From an uncultured Eubacteriales bacterium (lineage in GTDB: Bacteria > Bacillota > Clostridia > Monoglobales > UMGS1388): a DNA stretch of 21,249 nucleotides. The stretch spans positions 1 to 21,249 of the forward strand of contig URVP01000009.1 of assembly GCA_900551345.1 (NCBI GenBank). The letters are read 5' to 3'. Below the pieces are notes generated by a model. It made no database searches, was not told where the DNA came from, and was given only the letters and a program-made list of their open reading frames with translations. Of this stretch, positions 7,394 through 15,718 are shown one piece after another. Position 1 is the first letter of the stretch. Each line of letters opens with the position of its first letter. The position numbers were made by a program, and so were the translations under genes.

Positions 7394-8257
7394 ATGCATG
7401 AGAAAATATCTTTTGAACGAAAGGCAAAATGCTTTGTCTTGAACTTTTTTATGTATGCTGCCGCAGCTTTTATATGTCTGCTTTTAATCGGACTTATCGG
7501 ATATATACTTTACAGAGGAATCCCTTTTGTAACCGTAGAGCTTCTTACAACAAAACCAAGTCTTATACGGGATACAATAGGAATACTTCCCAATATTCTT
7601 AATACAGTATATATCATACTTATGACGCTTGTAATAGTACTTCCCATAGGCGTAGGCGCTGCAATATATCTTAACGAGTATGCTAAAAACAAAAAAGCTG
7701 TAAAGCTTATTGAACTTGCAACAGAAACACTTGCAGGTATACCCTCTATCATATACGGTCTGGTTGGTATGCTTATTTTTGTACAGGTTTTCTCGCTTGG
7801 AACAAGCCTTATAGCAGGTGCTTTAACACTTGTTATAATGACTTTGCCCACTGTTATTCGTACAACGCAGGAAAGTCTTAAAACAGTACCGGGAAGTTAT
7901 CGTGAAGGATCTCTTGCCCTCGGTGCGGGCAAATGGTATATGATACGCACTGTAGTATTACCTTCTTCAATTGACGGCATAGTAACAGGCTGTATACTTT
8001 CAATAGGCAGAATAGTAGGTGAAAGTGCAGCTCTTCTGTTTACTGCTGGTATGGCAAATGAAATTTTGGGACTTTTTGAGAGTGTGCTGCCCGGCAAAGC
8101 CGGTTCGACTCTTACCGTTTCCCTTTATATGTATGCTAAAGAAAGAGGAGAATTTGACATCGCTTTTGCCATTGCTGCAATACTTCTTATATTAACATTT
8201 GTTATAAATCTGTCAGCAAAGTTAGCAGCCCGTGTATTGAAGAAAGAAAAGGAGTAA
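7394..8257 (+). CDS. pstA: Phosphate ABC transporter permease PstA
   Basis: 287 residues with about six transmembrane helices. Helix 1 is at about 16-38. The permease core has ETLAGIPSIIYGLVGML and an EAA-type loop, VPGSYREGSLALGAGKWYMI, paralogous to PstC. Its ribosome binding site (GAGGTGA, 7379-7385) overlaps the pstC stop codon, pointing to translational coupling. It forms the second half of the inner-membrane phosphate channel. Confidence 0.93.
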   Translation: MHEKISFERKAKCFVLNFFMYAAAAFICLLLIGLIGYILYRGIPFVTVELLTTKPSLIRDTIGILPNILNTVYIILMTLVIVLPIGVGAAIYLNEYAKNKKAVKLIELATETLAGIPSIIYGLVGMLIFVQVFSLGTSLIAGALTLVIMTLPTVIRTTQESLKTVPGSYREGSLALGAGKWYMIRTVVLPSSIDGIVTGCILSIGRIVGESAALLFTAGMANEILGLFESVLPGKAGSTLTVSLYMYAKERGEFDIAFAIAAILLILTFVINLSAKLAARVLKKEKE

Positions 8258-8260
8258 ATT

Positions 8261-9013
8261 ATGTCAGGAATTATTACTGCTGAAAATTTAAATTTGTGGT
8301 ATGGAACAAACCATGCTCTTAAAAATGTTAATATATCAATTCCGGCTAAGCAAATCACTGCGCTTATCGGCCCGTCAGGATGCGGTAAGTCTACATTTTT
8401 GAAATCCCTTAACCGTATGAATGATTTGGTTGAAGGCTGTAAAATAGAAGGCAAGATTACACTGGACGGAATGGATATATACAAGGACGCTGACATAAAC
8501 CTTTTAAGAAAGCGTGTGGGTATGGTGTTTCAAAAGCCCAATCCGTTCCCTATGAGCATATATGATAACATTGCATACGGACCTCGTATACACGGTATCA
8601 GGTCAAAGGTAAAACTTGATGAAATTGTTGAGCGTTCCCTTCGTCAGGCGGCAATATGGGATGAATGCAAAGACCGGCTTAAAAAAAGCGCTCTCGGAAT
8701 GAGCGGCGGTCAGCAACAGCGTCTTTGTATTGCAAGAGCGCTTGCAGTAGAACCTGAAATTCTTCTCATGGATGAGCCTACATCAGCCCTTGACCCTATT
8801 TCTACATCCAAAATAGAAGATTTGGCAATTGATTTGCGCCGTGATTTTACTATAGTAATCGTAACCCATAATATGCAGCAGGCAGCCAGAATAGCCGATA
8901 TGACTGCATTTTTCCTTCTCGGTGAAATAGTAGAGTTTGATTCTACTGAAAAAATGTTCTCCACGCCGCAAGATAAGCGGACTGAAGATTATATAACAGG
9001 GAGGTTCGGATGA
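8261..9013 (+). CDS. pstB: Phosphate ABC transporter ATPase PstB
   Basis: 250 residues, a complete ABC ATPase. Walker A is GPSGCGKST (about 37-45), the Q loop lies in GMVFQKPNPFPMSIYDN, the signature is MSGGQQQR, Walker B is ILLMDEPTSALDP and the switch His is in IVTHNMQQA. The KPNPFPMSIYDN and RMNDL phrases are hallmarks of PstB among ABC ATPases. It starts 3 bp after pstA and its stop codon overlaps the phoU start (ATGA). PstB powers uptake and, with PhoU, relays Pi status to the PhoR kinase in known systems. Confidence 0.95.
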   Translation: MSGIITAENLNLWYGTNHALKNVNISIPAKQITALIGPSGCGKSTFLKSLNRMNDLVEGCKIEGKITLDGMDIYKDADINLLRKRVGMVFQKPNPFPMSIYDNIAYGPRIHGIRSKVKLDEIVERSLRQAAIWDECKDRLKKSALGMSGGQQQRLCIARALAVEPEILLMDEPTSALDPISTSKIEDLAIDLRRDFTIVIVTHNMQQAARIADMTAFFLLGEIVEFDSTEKMFSTPQDKRTEDYITGRFG

Positions 9014-9660
9014 TGAGAGATCGTTTCGATATGCAGCTTGCAGAATTAAACAACCAGCTTATTACCATGGGAGCTTTGTGCGAAGAAGCTATAAGTAACA
9101 GCGTGCAGTATCTTATAAACAATGATGCGTCCGTGCGTGAAGATGTATATGAAACCGATAAGCAGATAGACCGTAAGGAACGGGAAATAGAGGCTCTTTG
9201 TATGAAACTTCTTATGCAGCAGCAGCCGGTAGCAAAAGATTTGCGTGTTATCTCTTCTGCCCTTAAGATGATTTCAGATATGGAGCGTATAGGAGATCAG
9301 GCGTCAGATATAGCTGAGATTGCTGAATATGTTGAAGATTCCGGTATGCAAAGTCAAATTCATATTGCCGATATGGCAAGAGCCACAATTAAGATGGTTA
9401 CGGACAGCGTTGAATCTTTTGTAAAAAAGGATATTGACCTTGCTCATGAAGCAATAGCTCATGACGATGTTGTGGACAATCTCTTTTCAAAAGTAAAAAA
9501 AGAATTGATTGAGGCTGTGTCCGACGGACATGAAAATGCAGAAGCACTTATTGATCTTTTAATGATTGCAAAATACTTTGAGCGTATAGGAGATCATGCT
9601 GAAAATATTGCGGAATGGGTTATATATTCCATAACAGGAAAACATGAAGAAGACATTTAG
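9010..9660 (+). CDS. phoU: Phosphate signalling complex protein PhoU
   Basis: 216 residues, a free-standing helical PhoU protein with two repeats. Each has the metal-binding phrase: DMERIGDQASDIAEIA in the first half and YFERIGDHAENIAEWV in the second. PhoU dampens Pst uptake and keeps PhoR in its phosphatase state when Pi is plentiful. The ATG at 9010 overlaps the pstB stop; the next ATG (9013) is equally possible, since AGGGAGG (8998-9004) suits both. Two further PhoU-like domains occur as tails of the Na/Pi cotransporters in this window. Confidence 0.93.
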   Translation: MMRDRFDMQLAELNNQLITMGALCEEAISNSVQYLINNDASVREDVYETDKQIDRKEREIEALCMKLLMQQQPVAKDLRVISSALKMISDMERIGDQASDIAEIAEYVEDSGMQSQIHIADMARATIKMVTDSVESFVKKDIDLAHEAIAHDDVVDNLFSKVKKELIEAVSDGHENAEALIDLLMIAKYFERIGDHAENIAEWVIYSITGKHEEDI

Positions 9661-9688
9661 TATTTTAATATCGTACGAATAAATTGTA

Positions 9689-9711
9689 ATACAGTTAATC
9701 AAAATCTGTAT
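9689..9711 (+). repeat. Short inverted repeat between phoU and the second phoB
   Basis: ATACAG (9689-9694) and CTGTAT (9706-9711) form 6-bp arms around an 11-nt centre in the 73-bp gap. No U-tract follows, so it is not a standard terminator. It could be an operator, a processing site or chance. No convincing promoter is visible in the gap, so read-through from the pst operon into phoB copy 2 is the simplest view. Confidence 0.35.
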
Positions 9712-9733
9712 GAATTTCAGCGAGGTAGAATAA

Positions 9734-10417
9734 ATGATATATTTTGTTGAAGATGATGACAATATACGCAAGCTTGTATGTTATGCCCTTTCCAAGGAAG
9801 GTTACGAAATAAAGGGCTTTTCTTTGCCGAACCAATTTTATTCAGCAATGAGCGAAAATCTCCCCGAACTTGTTTTGCTGGATATAATGCTGCCGGAGGA
9901 AGATGGACTGTCCATACTCAGCAAAATAAGAGAAAGCAGCCGCACATGTGACATACCGGTTATTATGCTTACTGCAAAAGGCAGTGAATTTGATAAAGTA
10001 ACTGGCCTTGACATGGGGGCTGATGATTATATATCAAAACCGTTTGGTATGACAGAGCTTATTTCCAGAGTAAGAGCAGTGCTCAGACGCAGCGAGAGAA
10101 GCTCTGCGGGCGACAGTAAATCGTATCATATAGGTAGTCTGTATGTAAATCCGGAAAAACATATAATAGAAGTTTCCGGCAGCAGCGTAAACCTTTCATA
10201 TAAAGAATATTGCCTGTTAATGACTCTTCTTCGTGCTGAGGGGAAGGTAGTAAAGCGTGAAAAACTCCTTTCCGAAATTTGGGGCGAGTTTTACGGTGAG
10301 TCAAGGACACTGGATGTTCATATAAGAAAACTTCGGATAAAGCTTGGCGAAGCAGGCAATTTAATAAAGACCGTTAAAAATATCGGTTACAAAATCGGAG
10401 GCGAAGCAGGCGAATGA
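9734..10417 (+). CDS. phoB: PhoB/PhoP-type response regulator (copy 2)
   Basis: 227 residues, OmpR family. The receiver domain has acidic residues E6-D7-D8, phospho-acceptor Asp50 in LVLLDIMLPEEDG, the Thr in IMLTAKG and the Lys in DYISKPFGM. The winged-helix output domain has LSYKEYCLLMTLL and RTLDVHIRKLRIKLGEAG. GAGG (9722-9725) precedes the ATG by 8 nt. It follows phoU by 73 bp and its stop overlaps the phoR2 start. It is clearly paralogous to the regulator at 673 (near-identical motif phrasing), but its linker and DNA-binding helices differ in detail, so the two may share or divide Pho targets. Confidence 0.88.
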   Translation: MIYFVEDDDNIRKLVCYALSKEGYEIKGFSLPNQFYSAMSENLPELVLLDIMLPEEDGLSILSKIRESSRTCDIPVIMLTAKGSEFDKVTGLDMGADDYISKPFGMTELISRVRAVLRRSERSSAGDSKSYHIGSLYVNPEKHIIEVSGSSVNLSYKEYCLLMTLLRAEGKVVKREKLLSEIWGEFYGESRTLDVHIRKLRIKLGEAGNLIKTVKNIGYKIGGEAGE

Positions 10418-12066
10418 ATAAGAAAATTTTCCGTTCTACCGTTATATGTGCACTCCTTGTTTTTGTTTTAAGTGTTATTCTTATTATGGGAATACTTTTT
10501 GAATTTTTCGAGAATCAGCTTGTAAGCGAAATGAAAAGCGAAGCATATTATATCTCCCATGCACTGGAAAACGAGGGCGATTCTTTTTTTGATAATTTCG
10601 ATTCCAAAGAAAGGCGTATTACATTGATAGATTCTGACGGTACTGTAATTGTTGATACAGCTGTAAATGCAGCTGAACTTGACAACCATAAAAACCGTGA
10701 AGAAGTTAAAGAAGCGTTCGAGTCAGGCAGCGGTGTCAGTGTACGACGCTCTGATACAATTATGGAGAAAATCGTTTATTATGCCGTTTTGCTTGATGAC
10801 GGAACAGTTCTTCGTGTCTCCAGTCCGCAATATGCTGTAGCTGCTGTTATTATCAGTCTTTTACAGCCTATGATTTTAGTGTTCATTATTGCATTGCTGC
10901 TTGCGTTCTTTCTGTCGTCAAGAGTCTCTAAGAGTATAATTGATCCTATTAATAAACTTGATCTTGAAAATCCTGCTGATAATGATGTGTATGATGAACT
11001 TTCACCTCTCCTTTCAAAAATATTAGCCCAGCGCAAGACTATAGAAGCACAGCTTAAAACTGCTCGGCAAAAGCAGGAAGAATTCAGGCTTATTACTGAG
11101 AATATGAGCGAAGGATTTTTGGTAATAGATAAGAATACCTTTGTTCTGACTTATAATACATCAGCCATGCGTCTTTTGGACATTTCTGAGTCCGAACGAG
11201 GCAGCGTGCTTACTCTTGACCGCACAAAGGATTTTAGACATATGATAGAAAAGGTACTCAGCGGCAGCAGAGCCGAAAGTCGTATGACCAGAGATGACCG
11301 AATTTACAGCCTTATTTCCACACCGGTTTTTGAAGGTGAGAAAATAATCGGTGCTGTAATTGTTATTCTTGATGTTACCGAAACGGAAAAGAGAGAGCAG
11401 CTGAGACGGGAATTTACTTCAAATGTGTCACATGAGCTTAAAACTCCTCTGACTTCCATATCCGGTTTTGCAGAAATTATGAAGGAAGGCGGCACGCCTG
11501 AAGAAACTATTATAGATTTCTCTAAATCCATATATGATGAAGCTCAGAGATTGATCTGTCTGGTAAGTGACATTATCAAAATTTCTGAACTTGATGAGAA
11601 GGATACCGGTTTTGAAAAGGAAAAAGTTGATCTTTATGACTTATCAGCAGAGATACTTAAAAGATTAACACCGGCAGCTGACAACAGAGGAATAAAGCTT
11701 AACCTAATCGGAGAAAGTACCATAGTGTACGGCGTCAGAAAAATACTTGACGAAATGGTATATAATCTATGCGATAATGCCGTTAAATATAATAAGGAAA
11801 ACGGTGTTGTCGATATAATATTAACCTCTTCAGAACATAGCGTCAAACTTACTGTCCGTGATACGGGAATAGGAATACCTCAGGCAGAACAAAGTAGGGT
11901 TTTTGAGCGCTTTTATCGTGTTGACAAAAGCCATTCAAAAGCTATTGGCGGTACAGGATTGGGTCTATCAATTGTTAAACACGGTGCAATTTACCACAAT
12001 GCTCAAATCGAGCTTGAAAGCAATGAGGGGGAGGGCACTAGTGTAAGCATAACATTTGAAAGATAG
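10414..12066 (+). CDS. phoR: PhoR-type sensor histidine kinase (copy 2)
   Basis: 550 residues with the same layout as copy 1: a transmembrane helix at about 8-28, an extracytoplasmic Cache-like domain (RITLIDSDGTVIVDTAV, NREEVKEAFESGSG), a second helix at about 143-168, a PAS domain (about 224-330), HisKA with His340 in NVSHELKTPLTSI, and HATPase_c with NLCDNAVKYN, DTGIGIP and GTGLGLSIVKH. It overlaps phoB2 by ATGA, so translation is coupled. It is the last gene of the pst operon and is followed by a strong terminator. Linkage to pstSCAB-phoU makes it the more likely classical Pho sensor of the two. Confidence 0.88.
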   Translation: MNKKIFRSTVICALLVFVLSVILIMGILFEFFENQLVSEMKSEAYYISHALENEGDSFFDNFDSKERRITLIDSDGTVIVDTAVNAAELDNHKNREEVKEAFESGSGVSVRRSDTIMEKIVYYAVLLDDGTVLRVSSPQYAVAAVIISLLQPMILVFIIALLLAFFLSSRVSKSIIDPINKLDLENPADNDVYDELSPLLSKILAQRKTIEAQLKTARQKQEEFRLITENMSEGFLVIDKNTFVLTYNTSAMRLLDISESERGSVLTLDRTKDFRHMIEKVLSGSRAESRMTRDDRIYSLISTPVFEGEKIIGAVIVILDVTETEKREQLRREFTSNVSHELKTPLTSISGFAEIMKEGGTPEETIIDFSKSIYDEAQRLICLVSDIIKISELDEKDTGFEKEKVDLYDLSAEILKRLTPAADNRGIKLNLIGESTIVYGVRKILDEMVYNLCDNAVKYNKENGVVDIILTSSEHSVKLTVRDTGIGIPQAEQSRVFERFYRVDKSHSKAIGGTGLGLSIVKHGAIYHNAQIELESNEGEGTSVSITFER

Positions 12067-12122
12067 TTTGTATCTTTTACCGGGCGTCCCAAAAGTTACG
12101 AAAAAACTTATAATTTCATTTG

Positions 12123-12156
12123 CAAGCGACGGTGTAAGCTGTCGCTTGTTTTGTTT
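12123..12156 (+). terminator. Intrinsic terminator after phoR copy 2
   Basis: A 10-bp stem, CAAGCGACGG (12123-12132) / CTGTCGCTTG (12139-12148), includes one G-U pair and has a 6-nt loop. TTTTGTTT follows. It would end the pst-phoU-phoB-phoR transcript. Its 3' edge touches the stop codon of the convergent LysR gene, for which no separate strong U-tract is seen. Confidence 0.85.
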
Positions 12157-13030
12157 AAGACTGTACTGATTGTTTATTGTTTTTTCCCAAGAACTCATCT
12201 ATTACATCGCAGGCAAGAGAGTCTTTAAGATAAACATAATTAAATTCATATGCAATAGGATAATTTTTAATGTAAAAAACAGACAAATCGGGATGTTTTT
12301 GAGCTAAGCATTGATAAGCAAAGCTTATGCCCATATTTTGAGCTGTCAAATGCGAAACAAGTGAAAAACAGCTTACTTCTATCACTCTTTTAAACATATC
12401 TGTTTTATAACTGTTTTCATAAAATACTCTTTCGAGAATTTTTCTTGTTCCCGATCCTTTCTCTCGTAAAATTGCCGTGTTGTTAAAAATCTTCTCAAAA
12501 GGAACCTCTTTATTCGCAAAAGGGTGGTCCTTTGCACATATTCCCGTATAGTTCTCTTTGCTGAACAGTCTGTATCCGTATTTTGTTTTGTCAAATATTC
12601 CTTCAACTATTGCAAAGTCAATTGTTTGATTGTCTATTAAATGCAGTATGTTTTCGGTATTGTCAACTGTTATTGACAAAGACCGCTGACTGTTTTTTAA
12701 AAAATTAACCACATACTGCTCTATAACATATTCGCCTATAGTTTTTGTCACACCTATTTTCAGCGGCGTGTTTTTATCTTTATTTATCTTTTGCCTAACC
12801 ATGTTGTCATTGTACATAATTTGCCGAAAATGTCTTGCTAATTGATGCGCTTCGTTGGTCACGGTGAGTTTTTTACGGTCATAGTTAAACAGCTTGCAAT
12901 TATATTCCTTTTCCAGTGCTTGAATATGGTGCGTAACAGCAGGTTGCGTCAAGAAAAGTTTTTCAGCAGCAATGCGGTAGTTCATCGTTTCATATAGCAT
13001 TAAGAATGACTCTACTTTTTTATCCAGCAT
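12155..13030 (-). CDS. LysR-family transcriptional regulator
   Basis: 291 residues. The N-terminal winged helix-turn-helix (about 4-62) reads MNYRIAAEKLFLTQPAVTHHIQALEKEY, the typical LysR recognition region. The remainder is the periplasmic-binding-protein-like effector domain, with IGVTKTIGEYV at its start and EKGSGTRKILER at the hinge. It is divergently placed from the siroheme-reductase fusion operon with a 117-bp shared intergenic region holding a strong inverted repeat. By the usual LysR arrangement it likely controls that operon. The effector is unknown; CysB/CysL-type regulators of sulfur genes belong to this family, but the sequence alone does not place it with them. Confidence 0.88.
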   Translation of the reverse strand: MLDKKVESFLMLYETMNYRIAAEKLFLTQPAVTHHIQALEKEYNCKLFNYDRKKLTVTNEAHQLARHFRQIMYNDNMVRQKINKDKNTPLKIGVTKTIGEYVIEQYVVNFLKNSQRSLSITVDNTENILHLIDNQTIDFAIVEGIFDKTKYGYRLFSKENYTGICAKDHPFANKEVPFEKIFNNTAILREKGSGTRKILERVFYENSYKTDMFKRVIEVSCFSLVSHLTAQNMGISFAYQCLAQKHPDLSVFYIKNYPIAYEFNYVYLKDSLACDVIDEFLGKNNKQSVQS

Positions 13031-13050
13031 ATTATCATCTCATTAATAAA

Positions 13051-13078
13051 AATTATCGATAAATAATAATCGATAATT
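13051..13078. promoter_or_regulatory. Candidate LysR operator (10-bp perfect inverted repeat)
   Basis: AATTATCGAT (13051-13060) and ATCGATAATT (13069-13078) are perfect 10-bp arms around an 8-bp centre. The repeat lies between the divergent LysR gene and the reductase operon, and the right arm touches the -35 of the operon promoter, as for a LysR activation site. Each arm contains the sub-palindrome ATCGAT. Confidence 0.7.
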
Positions 13079-13106
13079 GGATTTTATCACAATTAGAGGG
13101 TATAAT
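13077..13106 (+). promoter_or_regulatory. Promoter of the siroheme-reductase/ABC operon
   Basis: TTGGAT (13077-13082), an 18-bp spacer and a perfect TATAAT (13101-13106). The -35 is imperfect and abuts the inverted repeat, consistent with dependence on the LysR protein. The start codon at 13148 has TTGGAGG at 13134-13140. Confidence 0.65.
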
Positions 13107-13147
13107 CAATATATAAATAAAATTTGTTAAATATTGGAGGAAAAACT

Positions 13148-15718
13148 ATGAAGGTTATTGTAATTGGAGGAGTTGCTGCGGGTACAAAAGCAGCGGCTAA
13201 AATTATGCGTTGCGACAGAAGCACTGATGTTAAAATAATTACACAATCCTCAGATATATCATATGCAGGATGCGGACTGCCCTATTATGTGGGAGGAATG
13301 ATAGAGACAGAGGAAGAATTGATAGTTAATACTCCTCAAAAATATTCTGCACTTACTGAAGTAGAGGTACTTACTGATTCAACCGTTACAGGCTTGGATA
13401 CGGAAAACAAAAAAGTATTTTACACATCAAAAAATAACGAAGAAAAAGAAGAAAGTTATGATAAATTAATTATCGCTTCCGGTGCAAAAGCCTTTGTCCC
13501 CAATATGCCCGGAATAGATTTGCCCGGTGTATTTACCGTTAGACAGCCTTCCGATGTTGTTAAGCTGAGAGGATATATGCAGCAGAATAATTGTAAAAGA
13601 GCCGTAGTATGCGGAGGCGGCTTTATAGGATTGGAAATAAGCGAAAACTTGTTAGGTCAAGGAATAGATGTTACAGTTGTTGATATGGCGCCGCAGCTTA
13701 TGCCTAATATTTTAGATTCTGATATGGCAGATTATATAAAAAGAAAGCTGCGTGAAGCCGGAATAAAAATTATAACAGGCACAACAATCCAAGGTGTCAG
13801 CGGAGAAGGAAAAGCAGAGGGAATAATTACAAATACCGGTAAGTTATCTGCTGATTTAGTTGTTATGGCTGTGGGCGTAAAACCGTCAACAGACTTCGCT
13901 GAAAATACCGGAATAAAAATGGTAAAAGGAACTATCGTAGTTGACGAAAAAATGCAAACAAATGTACCTGATGTATATGCAGCAGGTGACTGTGCAATGG
14001 TTTATAATGCATTAACAAAAAAGCCTCAATGGTCAGCTATGGGTTCAACAGCAAATCTTTCAGCACGAGTTTTAGCTCAAAATATTTTTAACAGTGATAA
14101 TATTTATGGAGGATGTCTTGGCACCGGCGTTGCAAAACTGTTAAAAAATCTTAATTGCGGCAGAACCGGTCTTACTTATGACCAAGCTAAAGCTGAAGGC
14201 TATGATGTTGAAAGTGTGGTATGTATAACCGATGACAAAGCACATTATTATGCCGATTCGTCCAGCTTTGTAACTAAGATTATAGCAGACAAATCTTCCG
14301 GAAAACTTCTTGGCCTGCAGGTAATTGGCGCCGGTGAAGTAGATAAAATGGTTGATATAGCTGTTGTTGGTTTAATGGCAGGATTAAAGCTTGATGATTT
14401 TAATACAATGGATTTTGCATATGCTCCGCCGTTTTCCACAGCAATACACCCATTTGTAACAGCTTGCTATATTCTTGAAAATAAGATTAAAGGAGAGCTG
14501 GAGACCATATCTCCCGTTGAATATGCTTCCGGAGCAGCAAAAGGATATACCGTAATAGATGCTCAGCCACAGGCAGGTATACCAAATGCAAAATGGGTGG
14601 ATATAACAAAAGCTGAAGAAAGTTTCGCAGATACTGATAAAGATGCTAAATTGCTATTAGTCTGTGCAAAAGGTAAAAGAGGATATTTCCTGCAAAATAA
14701 ACTTAAATCCATGGGCTTTACCAATACAAGAGTTTTGGAGGGCGGCGTGACTTTTAATACTGTTAAAGTTGAGAGAAACGGCAAAAAGCTTTCTCCCATG
14801 GAAATAAAAAGAGTCAAAGGTCTTGGTTGCCTGCAAGATAAGAGATATGACGATGTATTTAATGTAAGAGTAATTACAAGAAACGGAAAACTGACAGCTG
14901 AGGAGCAAAAAGCCGTTGCAGAAGCAGCGGAAAAATTTGGTTCGGGCGAAGTAACCATGACCACAAGACTTACACTTGAAATCCAGGGCGTTCCATATGA
15001 CAGCCTTGATGATATTTTTGAATTTTTAAATTCTGCCGGTTTGGAAACAGGCGGAACGGGTTCTAAAGTCAGACCTGTTGTTTCGTGTAAAGGTACAACT
15101 TGTCAATATGGACTTATAGATACATTTGGTTTGTCTGAAAAACTGCATAATGTATTTTATAAAGGTTATCATGATGTATCATTGCCTCACAAATTCAAAA
15201 TAGCGGTTGGCGGATGTCCCAATAATTGCGTTAAACCCGATCTTAATGACTTTGGTGTGGTAGGATGCCGAGTACCTGCAATACAAGCAGATAAATGCAG
15301 AAATTGCAAGGTCTGTCAGGTAGAAAACAACTGTCCCATTCATGTTGCTAAGATGGATAACGGCGTTATCACAATTAACAATGACGAGTGTAACAATTGC
15401 GGCCGCTGCATAGGTAAGTGCCCGTTTGGCGCAGTAGAAGAGGTTATGACCGGCTATAAGATTTATATTGGCGGCAGATGGGGCAAAAAAGTTGCTTCGG
15501 GTAAAATGTTAAATCACATATTTACAAGCGAACAAGAAGTTATAGATATGACCGAGAAAACCATTCTATTCTTCAGAGATGAGGGCATCAGCGGCGAAAG
15601 ATTGTCCGATACTATTGACAGACTGGGCTTTGAATATGTGGAAAATAAACTTTTGAATACTGAGATTGATAAGGATAAAATAATGAAGAAAAATGTTATC
15701 GGAGGAGCAACCTGCTAA
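13148..15718 (+). CDS. Fusion: CoA-disulfide-reductase-like flavoprotein, rhodanese, and siroheme sulfite/nitrite reductase-like domain with ferredoxin clusters
   Basis: 856 residues. Residues 1 to about 445 form an FAD/NAD(P)H disulfide oxidoreductase: dinucleotide site GGVAAGTKAA, redox Cys42 in YAGCGLPYYVGG (the single-Cys CoA-disulfide reductase pattern), a second nucleotide site AVVCGGGFIGLEI, and FAD motif YAAGDCA. Residues about 455-545 are a rhodanese-like domain with catalytic Cys506 in CAKGKRG. The C-terminal third resembles nitrite/sulfite reductases, with siroheme/4Fe-4S cysteines 647, 652, 690 and 694 (CKGTTC, GGCPNNC) and an inserted 2x[4Fe-4S] ferredoxin (Cys717/720/723/729 and 748/751/754/758). 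ATG 13148 fits TTGGAGG; a TTG at 13124 lies before that site. Electrons could run from NAD(P)H via FAD and clusters to siroheme, with sulfane sulfur carried on the rhodanese Cys. The substrate (sulfite, polysulfide or nitrite) is not fixed by sequence. Confidence 0.85.
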   Translation: MKVIVIGGVAAGTKAAAKIMRCDRSTDVKIITQSSDISYAGCGLPYYVGGMIETEEELIVNTPQKYSALTEVEVLTDSTVTGLDTENKKVFYTSKNNEEKEESYDKLIIASGAKAFVPNMPGIDLPGVFTVRQPSDVVKLRGYMQQNNCKRAVVCGGGFIGLEISENLLGQGIDVTVVDMAPQLMPNILDSDMADYIKRKLREAGIKIITGTTIQGVSGEGKAEGIITNTGKLSADLVVMAVGVKPSTDFAENTGIKMVKGTIVVDEKMQTNVPDVYAAGDCAMVYNALTKKPQWSAMGSTANLSARVLAQNIFNSDNIYGGCLGTGVAKLLKNLNCGRTGLTYDQAKAEGYDVESVVCITDDKAHYYADSSSFVTKIIADKSSGKLLGLQVIGAGEVDKMVDIAVVGLMAGLKLDDFNTMDFAYAPPFSTAIHPFVTACYILENKIKGELETISPVEYASGAAKGYTVIDAQPQAGIPNAKWVDITKAEESFADTDKDAKLLLVCAKGKRGYFLQNKLKSMGFTNTRVLEGGVTFNTVKVERNGKKLSPMEIKRVKGLGCLQDKRYDDVFNVRVITRNGKLTAEEQKAVAEAAEKFGSGEVTMTTRLTLEIQGVPYDSLDDIFEFLNSAGLETGGTGSKVRPVVSCKGTTCQYGLIDTFGLSEKLHNVFYKGYHDVSLPHKFKIAVGGCPNNCVKPDLNDFGVVGCRVPAIQADKCRNCKVCQVENNCPIHVAKMDNGVITINNDECNNCGRCIGKCPFGAVEEVMTGYKIYIGGRWGKKVASGKMLNHIFTSEQEVIDMTEKTILFFRDEGISGERLSDTIDRLGFEYVENKLLNTEIDKDKIMKKNVIGGATC

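Noticed and set aside
13124..13147. Upstream TTG start for the fusion reductase
   Set aside because: The TTG lies before the TTGGAGG site. The ATG at 13148 begins MKVIVIGG, the normal first strand of the dinucleotide fold.
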